From: Candidatus Acidiferrum typicum | GTDB lineage: Bacteria > Acidobacteriota > Terriglobia > Acidiferrales > UBA7541 | Direction: 5' to 3' | DNA: 9,475 bases | Assembly: GCA_025463105.1 (NCBI GenBank) | Contig: JAOAPW010000090.1 | Location: forward strand, 1 to 9,475 | Shown here: one piece after another, positions 1 through 5,605 of the stretch | Position numbering within the stretch: position 1 is the first letter of the stretch | Layout: each line of letters begins with the position of its first letter | Program-made: the position numbers and the translations under genes | Notes under the pieces: model-generated | Told to the model about the DNA's origin: nothing | Databases searched by the model: none | What the model saw: only the letters and a program-made list of their open reading frames with translations

Positions 1-1
1 A

Positions 2-196
2 ACCAGGCCGGGAGGTAGCGGAATCGGACTTGCCAGTGCCTTTCGAACTGTGCAATTGCTGAATGGTTCGATAGACTTTAAGTCTGAAGTGGGACACGGA
101 ACGACATTTCGAATCGAGCTGCCGCTGTCTCATCAAACGGAGCCCACGCTATCCCGTCCGCGCGAAGCGAGCGCGGCGCCAATGCCAAATGCATAA
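2..196 (+). CDS. Sensor histidine kinase, C-terminal end (5' truncated by window)
   Basis: The first 64 codons visible here are the end of a HATPase_c domain. Near the left edge the reading frame gives GGSGIGLAS, the G2 ATP-lid glycine box of histidine kinases. About 25 residues later comes SEVGHGTTFRIELPL, the final strand pair of the fold with its usual G-x-G-T-x-F signature. A short low-complexity tail (about 20 residues, rich in Ala, Pro and Ser) follows before the TAA stop. The protein would autophosphorylate and pass phosphate to a response regulator, but sensor and dimerisation domains lie outside the window, so the signal and partner cannot be named. Its last 8 bases overlap the start of the lipoprotein gene, so the two are probably translationally coupled. 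Confidence 0.88.
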   Translation, partial: TRPGGSGIGLASAFRTVQLLNGSIDFKSEVGHGTTFRIELPLSHQTEPTLSRPREASAAPMPNA

Positions 197-752
197 AATG
201 CCGAGACGCCAACTCTTTGTGCTCCTCTTTGCGACCGCTCTTGGGGCTTCCGGTTGCGGCACCAAACATGTGGTGCGCGCGGCCCCTCCCTCTGTGAGCA
301 CTCCCCCACCAGAGGAAACCGCTCCGATGCCGCAACCGACGCTGCCTCCTCCGGTGGAGACCCAGACAGAAGAACCACCTCCGGAAGCTCCGCTTCCGGC
401 AACACCATCGTTGCCGGCCAAGCGCCCTGCGCCGCGACCTCGTCCGCAGCAGGCTGAATCCGCCGATCCGGCGCCCCCTAAACCGGCGCCGCCTCAAATT
501 TCACCGCAACTATCTCCAAGGGACCTCGCAGCGGCACAGGGCAACACGACGGCGAATATCAAAAAAGCCGAAGAGAACCTGCAGCTTGCAAGCGGCAAGC
601 AGCTCAGTGCTGCTCAGACAGATTTGGTGGGGAAAATAAACGGTTTTCTGGGACAGGCTCACGAGGCCATTGTCGCCGACGACTGGATCCGCGCGCTGAA
701 CCTGGCGGAAAAAGCGCGAGTATTATCCACCGAACTGGTCAAGTCATTCTGA
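189..752 (+). CDS. Pro-rich putative outer-membrane lipoprotein, function unknown
   Basis: The 187-residue product starts with a basic n-region (MHKMPRR), a hydrophobic stretch at residues 9-20, and a lipobox LGASGC whose Cys23 would be lipidated after signal peptidase II cleavage. The residue after the Cys is Gly, not Asp, so outer-membrane sorting is more likely than inner-membrane retention. Residues 33-110 are very rich in Pro, Glu and Ala and look like a flexible spacer that could cross peptidoglycan. Residues 111-187 are predicted helical (repeated Lys/Glu/Ala/Leu patterns, ending EKARVLSTELVKSF) and are probably the functional domain. ATG 189 overlaps the kinase stop; an in-frame ATG at 198 is an equally possible start, and neither has a strong Shine-Dalgarno. 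I do not recognise a named family. Coupling to a histidine kinase hints at an envelope role, but this is inference. Confidence 0.8.
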   Translation: MHKMPRRQLFVLLFATALGASGCGTKHVVRAAPPSVSTPPPEETAPMPQPTLPPPVETQTEEPPPEAPLPATPSLPAKRPAPRPRPQQAESADPAPPKPAPPQISPQLSPRDLAAAQGNTTANIKKAEENLQLASGKQLSAAQTDLVGKINGFLGQAHEAIVADDWIRALNLAEKARVLSTELVKSF

Positions 753-829
753 TCTGATTTTTCCCAACAGCTGTAGCGTTGGCTCGTGGACCGCGTCCGT
801 GGACCGGCGATTACTGCTAAGATGATTTT

Positions 830-1978
830 GTGAATACGTATGACGTCGTCATCGTGGGTGGCGGCATCATTGGCGGCTCGATCGCCTTTGAATTGGCTCA
901 AAGGAATCTGCGCGTCATTGTGCTCGATCGCCAGGAACTGATGCACGAAGCGTCCTGGGCAGCTGCGGGCATGCTCTCGCCGGCGCCGGACTGCCCCGCC
1001 GATATTCCTCTTGTGCCGCTGGGCCGCGCGAGCCTCGCCCTTTATCCAGGATTTATCGATGCTATCGAGGATTCCTCAGAGATCAGCACAGGTTACCGAA
1101 CCGGCGGTACGCTGGAAGTTTTGTGCCACGGCGACACGGAGCGTGAGCTTAGCACGATCGTCGCGCTGCATCATGGCCTGGGTCTCGCCTGCGAGCCACT
1201 GCCGCTGGAAGAGGCTCACGAAATGGAGCCTGCGCTTGGACGCGAGGCGCGTGCCGCAGTATTTCTTCCCGACGAAGCTTCGGTAAATCCACGCTCATTG
1301 AGCGCCGCGCTCCTTGATGCCTCAAGAATGGCTGGAGCTGAACTGAGTCCGCGAACTGATGTCGTTTCGCTTATAAAAGATAAGAAACGATGTGCGGGAG
1401 TGAAAACTGCAGCCGGTGAGACTTTTTCCGCCGGACACGTCGTAGTAGCCGCTGGCTGCTGGACGTCTCAGCTTTCCGACGCTGCACCGTACGCGCCTAC
1501 GCGGCCTGTGCGCGGCCAGATGGTCGCTCTCCAGCACGCGGGCAAACCTCTCCGACGCGTCTTGCGTTCGGAACGTGGGTACATCGTGCCGCGTGACCAG
1601 GCGACTCCACAGAATTTGGTCGCGGGGAGCACAATCGAGAACGTGGGCTATGAGAAGGCTGTCACTTCGGGCGGGCTCGAACAAATCCTTGGCGCCGTGA
1701 ATGAACTCGCTCCCAGCCTGGCCGGCGCGGAAATCCTGGACACGTGGAGCGGACTGCGCCCTGGCACTCCCGATCACTTGCCTATCCTTGGGCCAACCGA
1801 TACGGAAGGATTGATAATTGCCACCGGCCATTATCGCAACGGAATACTGCTCGCGCCGGTTACGGCAAAGCTCATCACGGAGTGGATTACCGAAGGCAGA
1901 ACATCATTGAATTGCGAAGATTTTAGTCCCCTGCGATTCCTGCGAGGGAATGTCGATAGGTCCGCGAAAGCGCAGTAA
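830..1978 (+). CDS. thiO: Glycine oxidase-type FAD-dependent oxidoreductase (ThiO-like, DAO family)
   Basis: The 382-residue length matches bacterial glycine oxidases (about 370). An N-terminal Rossmann motif, GGGIIGG at residues 10-16, is followed by the acidic Asp33 that normally binds the ribose of FAD. EASWAAAGMLSP (residues 40-51) is the second conserved FAD-contact segment of this family. The C-terminal part has W-S-G-L-R-P-G-T-P-D-H (306-316) and GHYRNGILLAP (333-343); Arg310 probably corresponds to the substrate-carboxylate arginine of Bacillus glycine oxidase. The enzyme would oxidise glycine to iminoglycine with O2, supplying the imine for the thiazole of thiamine. No other thi gene is visible, so a different small amino-acid substrate (sarcosine, D-amino acid) is possible. 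The start is GTG 830, immediately before the Rossmann strand; the Shine-Dalgarno is weak. It lies 77 bases after the lipoprotein and may be co-transcribed. Confidence 0.85.
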   Translation: MNTYDVVIVGGGIIGGSIAFELAQRNLRVIVLDRQELMHEASWAAAGMLSPAPDCPADIPLVPLGRASLALYPGFIDAIEDSSEISTGYRTGGTLEVLCHGDTERELSTIVALHHGLGLACEPLPLEEAHEMEPALGREARAAVFLPDEASVNPRSLSAALLDASRMAGAELSPRTDVVSLIKDKKRCAGVKTAAGETFSAGHVVVAAGCWTSQLSDAAPYAPTRPVRGQMVALQHAGKPLRRVLRSERGYIVPRDQATPQNLVAGSTIENVGYEKAVTSGGLEQILGAVNELAPSLAGAEILDTWSGLRPGTPDHLPILGPTDTEGLIIATGHYRNGILLAPVTAKLITEWITEGRTSLNCEDFSPLRFLRGNVDRSAKAQ

Positions 1979-2013
1979 CGAACCACCAAATTCCAGTTGT
2001 AAAAGCGATCGGC

Positions 2014-2829
2014 TTAAAACGGCGAGTTATTGCGTACCGGTACGCGATTTGCCGGACCAGGCAATGTTGATGCGCGGCCCGGATCGGTAAAATTCACGCG
2101 ACTTGCGTCCAAATAAATTGCGCGGTCGGTAATGATGTCGACTGTCGTGCCCCGCGGCAACTCCATCTCAGGGCCTCGCGTGAGCAGCACCGCGGCGAGT
2201 CCTACAGCTGCGCCAACACCCGCTCCAATTCCCGCGCCTTTGCCGCTTTGCGCGGCGATGGCTCCAATTCCCGCGCCGACTCCGGTCGATTTTACGACCG
2301 TGCCGACGTCGCTCCCCTTGTTGGTATCGCCTTTAATCTTCCCTTCACTGTCGGTGGACTCATTTCCGCCGGTTCCGGCATTGGTCGGCACGGCATTAAA
2401 ATCGACGGTATAACCATTGGGAAGGATCATCGAGTTCAGCCGCATGCGAATTTCGCCAACGCCCTTCACTTTACCGGGGCGTTTTGTCTCCTGTATTTCC
2501 CCCTGCACATAGGTACCGGCCGGGATGAGAATGCGGCCCTTGATGGCAATCGGAAAAAGTGTTTCGAGATAGACAGGCTCACCGGAACGCGCATTGCGCG
2601 TGGTCACCGCATTGTGCAACACCAGGGGCATGCGCGTGCCGGCTGGAACGACCAGATTTTCCGCAGTTGTACTCGAGGACGCTGCCGGCGACGTGACTGC
2701 ATCTTTCGTCATTGGTGTCGTTGCGGCGGTCTTAGGGGGCGTAACCGGGCCTTGCTGCTCTTGCGCGTGTAAGATAGCGCCTTGCGCGAGCAGTGCTACA
2801 ACCGCCACAACTGCTGACATGAGTCGCAT
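2014..2829 (-). CDS. Exported glycine-zipper protein with VirB10/TrbI-like region
   Basis: The 271-residue product has a signal peptide (hydrophobic residues 4-20, likely cleavage after HA22). A Ser/Thr/Ala-rich linker spans about residues 27-56. Residues 60-143 resemble the C-terminal domain of VirB10/TrbI in pattern: V-P-A-G-T-R-M-P-L, then G-R-I-L-I-P-A-G-T-Y-V-Q-G-E, then R-L-N-S-M-I-L-P-N-G-Y-T. Residues 183-217 form a glycine zipper (repeated GxGxG with Ala/Val), able to make a tightly packed membrane hairpin. A final beta-rich piece, ELPRGTTVDIITDRAIYLD, follows at residues 223-241. No other type IV secretion gene is present, so it is probably a stand-alone envelope protein, not a conjugation part. 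ATG 2829 is favoured by a GAGG Shine-Dalgarno seven bases upstream (2837-2840); ATG 2820 is the alternative. The gene converges on thiO with only 35 bases between the stops. Its molecular role is unknown. Confidence 0.8.
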   Translation of the reverse strand: MRLMSAVVAVVALLAQGAILHAQEQQGPVTPPKTAATTPMTKDAVTSPAASSSTTAENLVVPAGTRMPLVLHNAVTTRNARSGEPVYLETLFPIAIKGRILIPAGTYVQGEIQETKRPGKVKGVGEIRMRLNSMILPNGYTVDFNAVPTNAGTGGNESTDSEGKIKGDTNKGSDVGTVVKSTGVGAGIGAIAAQSGKGAGIGAGVGAAVGLAAVLLTRGPEMELPRGTTVDIITDRAIYLDASRVNFTDPGRASTLPGPANRVPVRNNSPF

Positions 2830-2868
2830 TCCCTTACCTCACCTTGACTCTTCTCTTGAATATGACAG

Positions 2869-2897
2869 AGTAGATAACAGGCAGCGCATTCAGTCAA
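2869..2897 (-). promoter_or_regulatory. Candidate sigma70-type promoter for the glycine-zipper gene
   Basis: On the minus strand a TTGACT -35 box (2892-2897, 5 of 6 to consensus) is followed after exactly 17 bases by TCTACT (2869-2874, 4 of 6). Transcription would begin about 33 bases before ATG 2829, leaving the GAGG ribosome-binding site in the leader. This is judged from spacing and consensus alone. Confidence 0.35.
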
Positions 2898-2962
2898 TGT
2901 AAATGTGCGTTACCGGCGGACGCTCGTCAGCTCTCCATTTGAGTTCTTGATTCCCCAAACGA

Positions 2963-2999
2963 AGGATGGCATCCTCTTTTTCAAAATCAGATCCTGATT
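2963..2999 (+). other. Two adjacent small hairpins in the leader of the VOC gene
   Basis: AGGAT-GGC-ATCCT (2963-2975) is a 5-bp stem with a 3-base loop, followed by a C and a T-run at 2977-2981, like a weak intrinsic terminator or attenuator. Four bases after the T-run, AATCAG-ATC-CTGATT (2985-2999) is a perfect 6-bp stem with a 3-base loop. Both lie in the 203-base divergent gap, 34-70 bases before the VOC start codon. They would be in the mRNA leader if transcription starts upstream of 2963. No known riboswitch class is recognised. Confidence 0.3.
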
Positions 3000-3032
3000 C
3001 AGCATTGTCGGAAGATGATTGAGGAGGGAAAA

Positions 3033-3842
3033 ATGAAAAAGATAATGATGTTCGTGCTTGGCCTCGCGGCATTTCTAATGCCCAGCGTATCGCGGGCGCA
3101 ATTGGCCGCCCCGAATGACGCAGGCGCTTCGATGGGCCACGTTCATTTATTCGTGCAGGATGTCGATGCCGCGAAGAAATTCTGGATGGCTGTTGGTGGA
3201 ACTCCTTTCAAATTCGGCCCCAACGAGGGAGAGAAATTTCCTGGCGTGCTGATTCTGGTGAGGAAAGGTGAGCCGTCCGGCGGCACGGTGGGAACGGTGA
3301 TCAATCATATTGGGTTCAACGTGCCGAATGTTCCGGAAGCATTGGAAAAATGGAAAGCTGCGGGATTGAAGACGGCACCCGGCCAGAATCCTGGACAGTG
3401 TTTCTTATTCACGCCGGATGATATGACCCGAGTGGAGATCCTGGAGAAGAAGGATCTCACCGTGCCGATCGCGTTTCACCACGTACATTTTTATGTCCCC
3501 GATCCCAGCGGCACGACCGTAACGGAAATGCAGTCCTGGTACGTCAAGACCTTTGGCGCCAAGGCGGGAAAACGCGGCCAATGGGACGCAGCCGACGTGC
3601 CGGGAGTGAATCTGACGTTCACAAAATCCGACACCCCCACGGTGCCGACCAAAGGGCGCATGCTCGATCACATTGGATTTGAAATTAAAGATCTAGAGGC
3701 ATTTTGCAAGAAGCTCGAGGCGAGTGGGGTGAAGCTCGACATTCCTTTAACGAAGAGGCCCGAACTGGGTATCTCGATGACCTACATCACCGATCCCTGG
3801 GGCACGAACATTGAGTTAACCGAAGGGTTGAATAAACTATAA
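3033..3842 (+). CDS. Exported protein with two VOC (glyoxalase/dioxygenase-fold) domains
   Basis: The start is ATG 3033, directly after a strong GAGGAGGG Shine-Dalgarno; an in-frame ATG 18 bases upstream lies before that site and is not preferred. The 269-residue product has a signal peptide (MKK, hydrophobic 4-15, cleavage probably SRA22-Q). Domain 1 (about residues 34-140) carries H36 in GHVHLFV, H92 in NHIGF and E135 in RVEILE. Domain 2 (about 148-266) carries H150 in HHVHFYV, H213 in LDHIGFEI and E261 in NIELTE. In the vicinal-oxygen-chelate family such His/His/Glu positions bind a divalent metal, so both halves keep plausible ligands. A single chain with paired beta-alpha-beta-beta-beta modules can form a complete active site. 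The substrate (lactoylglutathione-like, catechol-like, other) cannot be read from sequence; export makes classical cytosolic glyoxalase I activity unlikely. The gene ends at a likely terminator. Confidence 0.88.
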   Translation: MKKIMMFVLGLAAFLMPSVSRAQLAAPNDAGASMGHVHLFVQDVDAAKKFWMAVGGTPFKFGPNEGEKFPGVLILVRKGEPSGGTVGTVINHIGFNVPNVPEALEKWKAAGLKTAPGQNPGQCFLFTPDDMTRVEILEKKDLTVPIAFHHVHFYVPDPSGTTVTEMQSWYVKTFGAKAGKRGQWDAADVPGVNLTFTKSDTPTVPTKGRMLDHIGFEIKDLEAFCKKLEASGVKLDIPLTKRPELGISMTYITDPWGTNIELTEGLNKL

Positions 3843-3843
3843 G

Positions 3844-3884
3844 CGGTTTTGCAAACTAATTCGCAAGCCGATTTTCTATTTTTT
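3844..3884 (+). terminator. Likely rho-independent terminator of the VOC gene
   Basis: Two bases after the VOC stop, CGGTTTTGC (3844-3852) can pair with GCAAGCCG (3863-3870) around a 10-base loop, with one T bulge and one G-T pair. It is followed by an A and T-rich sequence ending in a run of six T (3872-3884). Position and T-tract fit an intrinsic terminator on the plus strand. Confidence 0.55.
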
Positions 3885-3910
3885 AGCCCCATCAGACCGC
3901 TGGCTTAAGT

Positions 3911-3939
3911 TTGACGGATGCCTCGTCGCAGCTTACGCT
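3911..3939 (+). promoter_or_regulatory. Candidate promoter for the 66-residue gene
   Basis: TTGACG (3911-3916, 5 of 6 to the -35 consensus) is separated by 17 bases from TACGCT (3934-3939), which keeps the first, second and last positions of TATAAT. A start near 3946 would give a leader of about 14 bases that still contains the GAGG ribosome-binding site. It lies just after the upstream terminator, where a new promoter is expected. Confidence 0.35.
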
Positions 3940-3953
3940 TAGCTTTGACGAGG
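3921..3953 (+). promoter_or_regulatory. Dyad CCTCGTC/GACGAGG over the -10 and ribosome-binding site
   Basis: CCTCGTC (3921-3927) is perfectly complementary to GACGAGG (3947-3953). Inside it AGCT (3930-3933) pairs with AGCT (3941-3944), leaving a 7-base loop. The right arm contains the GAGG Shine-Dalgarno (3950-3953) of the gene starting at 3960. In a read-through transcript this hairpin would hide the ribosome-binding site; as DNA it spans the proposed -10 and could be an operator. The structure is plain in the sequence; the function is inferred. Confidence 0.4.
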
Positions 3954-3959
3954 TGGACG

Positions 3960-4160
3960 ATGGCAAAGCTGGCGCTGGTTTATGGAATGCGGTTGTTTCC
4001 CGCGGAGGACCTCGGTGAAGTCAGCGAGGCGGTGATCACGCTCAAGGATGGCCGCGAGTCTCGCGTGACGATGCACCTCATTGAAGGCAGCAAGGAACAG
4101 ATCGAGCAAACTCTGCAGCAATCGGTCGAAGCTTTTTTTGATTTGTACCCGGAGATTTGA
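3960..4160 (+). CDS. Small 66-residue protein, function unknown
   Basis: ATG 3960 is chosen because GAGG (3950-3953) sits six bases before it. A longer in-frame start at 3918 would add a 14-residue Arg-rich leader with no ribosome-binding site and would run through the upstream dyad. The product begins MAKLALVYGMRLFPAED, a likely beta-strand. It continues with SEAVITLKDGRESRVTMHLIEG, a strand-turn-strand pattern, and then an amphipathic helix KEQIEQTLQQSVEAFFDLYPEI. There is no signal peptide, membrane segment or cysteine, so it should be a compact cytosolic alpha/beta protein. The well-ordered pattern and a plausible promoter argue that it is real. I cannot assign a family. It is followed by a 7-bp hairpin at 4181-4201. 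Confidence 0.65.
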   Translation: MAKLALVYGMRLFPAEDLGEVSEAVITLKDGRESRVTMHLIEGSKEQIEQTLQQSVEAFFDLYPEI

Positions 4161-4180
4161 TCTGCATCACAACAGCGATT

Positions 4181-4201
4181 CATTCTCCGCAACAGAGAAT
4201 G
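4181..4201. other. 7-bp hairpin downstream of the small gene
   Basis: CATTCTC (4181-4187) and GAGAATG (4195-4201) are perfect complements around a 7-base loop, 21 bases after the stop of the 66-residue gene. No T-tract follows on either strand, so a classical intrinsic terminator is not supported. It may stabilise or end the transcript. It abuts the left arm of the larger inverted repeat. Confidence 0.4.
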
Positions 4202-4320
4202 GGTGCCCCACCCTTTGCGATTTTCAAACGGTGGGGGTTTAGATTCCGCGTCCAGAGGGAACTAAGGATTGAAAGTCAAAATCCCCACCTTTGCAAAAAC
4301 CGCAAGGATGGGACGCCCAC
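4200..4320. repeat. Long imperfect inverted repeat in the convergent gap
   Basis: The left arm (4200-4240, starting TGGGTGCCCCACCC) aligns with the reverse complement of the right arm (about 4281-4320, starting on the opposite strand TGGGCGTCCCATCC). Matches run along about 40 bases with a handful of substitutions and short indels. Shared blocks are TTGCG, TTTT, CAAA, GGTGGGG and TTT. About 40 bases separate the arms. Several mismatches would be G-U pairs in RNA on one strand or the other. It sits between the stops of two convergent genes (4160 and 4414). It looks like a dispersed palindromic repeat unit or a bidirectional transcription end; this is inference, as only one copy is seen here. 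Confidence 0.6.
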
Positions 4321-4373
4321 TTCACAACCAGTTCAAACCCACTTCAAACCCTTCAGACCGGCTTCACACGCAA
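4321..4373. repeat. Five phased TTCA-ACC direct repeats, period about 11
   Basis: Units begin at 4321 (TTCACAACC), 4332 (TTCAAACCC), 4343 (TTCAAACCC), 4352 (TTCAGACCG) and 4363 (TTCACACGC). Spacings are 11, 11, 9 and 11 bases, close to one helical turn. Two units are identical over nine bases. The array starts immediately after the inverted repeat and lies about 40 bases beyond the stop of the minus-strand zinc-ribbon gene, so it is not in an obvious promoter. Confidence 0.5.
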
Positions 4374-4413
4374 CTCTACCCCTACGAGGAACAATTGGTA
4401 ATAGCTACTGACC

Positions 4414-4737
4414 TCAGCGATTCCCGAAATTTTCAGGATCGAAGTCCGGAGCGTTTGGTGCGGCCACATTCGATGAGATAAGCACGACGCTTTGTCCCGT
4501 CAGCTCAAAACGTTTCCGGCATTTTCGGCACGCAACCAATTCGTCGACACGAACCATATAGGACCGGGCCAGCGCGAAACGCTTCTTATCCTCTTCGCCC
4601 GCGCCACGAGGCAATTCACTCTTCTTGGTCCGGACAATCCAGCGAATCGGGTAGTTATCTTCCTTGCGGCAAGCTGGACATGTGAGGGCAATGGTCTTGG
4701 TATCCTGCTTCTCTGTGTAGAACTGGCGCTCGTCCAT
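4414..4737 (-). CDS. Small zinc-ribbon protein, function unknown
   Basis: The 107-residue product carries two CxxC knuckles, C20-P-A-C23 and C70-R-K-C73, spaced about 47 residues apart. This is the arrangement of a zinc ribbon that binds one Zn by four cysteines. The stretch between them is charged and rich in Lys and Arg (KKSELPRGAGEEDKKRFALA). There is no signal peptide, so it should be cytosolic. Such ribbons bind nucleic acid or partner proteins, but no specific family is recognised. The start ATG 4737 has a good GGAGG Shine-Dalgarno about nine bases upstream. It is the last gene of the minus-strand run, 42 bases after the deacetylase stop, and may simply be co-transcribed with the exported hydrolases. 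Confidence 0.75.
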   Translation of the reverse strand: MDERQFYTEKQDTKTIALTCPACRKEDNYPIRWIVRTKKSELPRGAGEEDKKRFALARSYMVRVDELVACRKCRKRFELTGQSVVLISSNVAAPNAPDFDPENFGNR

Positions 4738-4779
4738 GTCGCTACCCTCCGTGCCGTTTTTGGCGAAGCCCGCCGGAAT

Positions 4780-5523
4780 TTACTTGCGCGGCGCCCGAGG
4801 CGAATCGCTTGCCGCGCAGGGTTCAATTGTAACAAATTCGAGGCCCGCGTCGCGCCAGCGCGGCAGCCAGTATTCGAGCGCAGTAACAACGTGATGCCTG
4901 TCGCCGCCGAGCGCACGATGATCGCCGTCGTGAAGGACCACGATGTCACCATGCGAGCGGTCCGGGCGCGCGGCTCGCGCCAACCTGGCGATCAATCGCT
5001 CGGGAGGCTGTGGCTTCCAATCCCATCCGATCCTCGACCACATCACCACCCCTTGCATTCCGGCACGCTGAACTTCCGTCTTCAGCAGAGGCGTGCGGTA
5101 ACCATAGGGAGGCCGCATCCAGCGCGGCGGATCCGCATGGGTGGCCGCGGCAATCGCGATCTGGCAACGCTCCAGCTCGTCGCGCAATCCCGCTCGTGAC
5201 TGAAATATCAGGTTTGCATGTGTGTCGGTGTGATTGCCAAGCAAATGCCCGCGAATTGAAATTTCGTTTACCAAACTTGGACATTCGCGAACAAATTTTC
5301 CGATCAGAAAAAAAGTCGCGCGCACCGAATAGCGGTCGAAAAGTTCAAGAAGGCGCGGAGTGACGGGAGGATTTGGACCATCGTCAAATGTGAGAGCAAT
5401 TTTCTTCGCGGCATCCGTATGCCGCACAGTGGGACCATACATTTGCGAAGAGGGAGCAACAGCTCCCCATGCGGCGCTGCCCGCTACCGCCGCGGCACCG
5501 GCGACGATGGGCCATATATTCAA
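4780..5523 (-). CDS. Polysaccharide deacetylase (NodB homology domain, CE4)
   Basis: The 247-residue product has all the usual NodB motifs. TFDDGP (45-50) gives the catalytic base Asp47 and metal ligand Asp48, and H98-T-D-T-H102 gives the two metal histidines. RPPYGYR (137-143) forms one side of the groove, and LHD (197-199) supplies the C-terminal catalytic His198. It should remove N-acetyl (or similar acyl) groups from a glycan such as peptidoglycan or an exopolysaccharide. An Ala-rich hydrophobic segment at residues 5-23 is a membrane anchor or signal peptide, placing the enzyme in the periplasm. The start is taken as TTG 5523, with GGAG five bases upstream. No ATG or GTG exists in frame between there and the upstream stop, although the frame stays open and encodes a basic stretch. 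ATG at codon 28 is possible but would cut the export signal. Confidence 0.88.
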   Translation of the reverse strand: MNIWPIVAGAAAVAGSAAWGAVAPSSQMYGPTVRHTDAAKKIALTFDDGPNPPVTPRLLELFDRYSVRATFFLIGKFVRECPSLVNEISIRGHLLGNHTDTHANLIFQSRAGLRDELERCQIAIAAATHADPPRWMRPPYGYRTPLLKTEVQRAGMQGVVMWSRIGWDWKPQPPERLIARLARAARPDRSHGDIVVLHDGDHRALGGDRHHVVTALEYWLPRWRDAGLEFVTIEPCAASDSPRAPRK

Positions 5524-5605
5524 TTCGACTCCACTCGTATTGATTCCCGCACGGCTGCGTCTCCGTTTTCGTTTTTTGTTGTGAGCCGCTCCCGGTGGAT
5601 TATTT

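Noticed and set aside
78..497. Arg-rich 139-codon minus-strand frame opposite the lipoprotein gene
   Set aside because: Composition is that expected from the antisense of a Pro/Ala-rich gene; the plus strand has a clear lipobox and signal peptide.
764..782. Hairpin CCAAC...GTTGG between the lipoprotein and thiO
   Set aside because: The T-run precedes the stem on the plus strand and becomes an A-run after it on the minus strand, so it is not an intrinsic terminator in either direction; the stem is short.
785..806. Direct repeat of CGTGGACCG with 13-base period before thiO
   Set aside because: Only two short GC-rich copies, with no promoter context; chance is a sufficient explanation.
4157..4411. 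84-codon plus-strand frame through the convergent gap
   Set aside because: It runs through the inverted repeat and phased repeats, starts inside the stop region of the preceding gene, and shows no protein-like pattern.
4492..5199. 235-codon plus-strand frame opposite the zinc-ribbon and deacetylase genes
   Set aside because: It spans two well-supported minus-strand genes and their gap, and shows no domain pattern.
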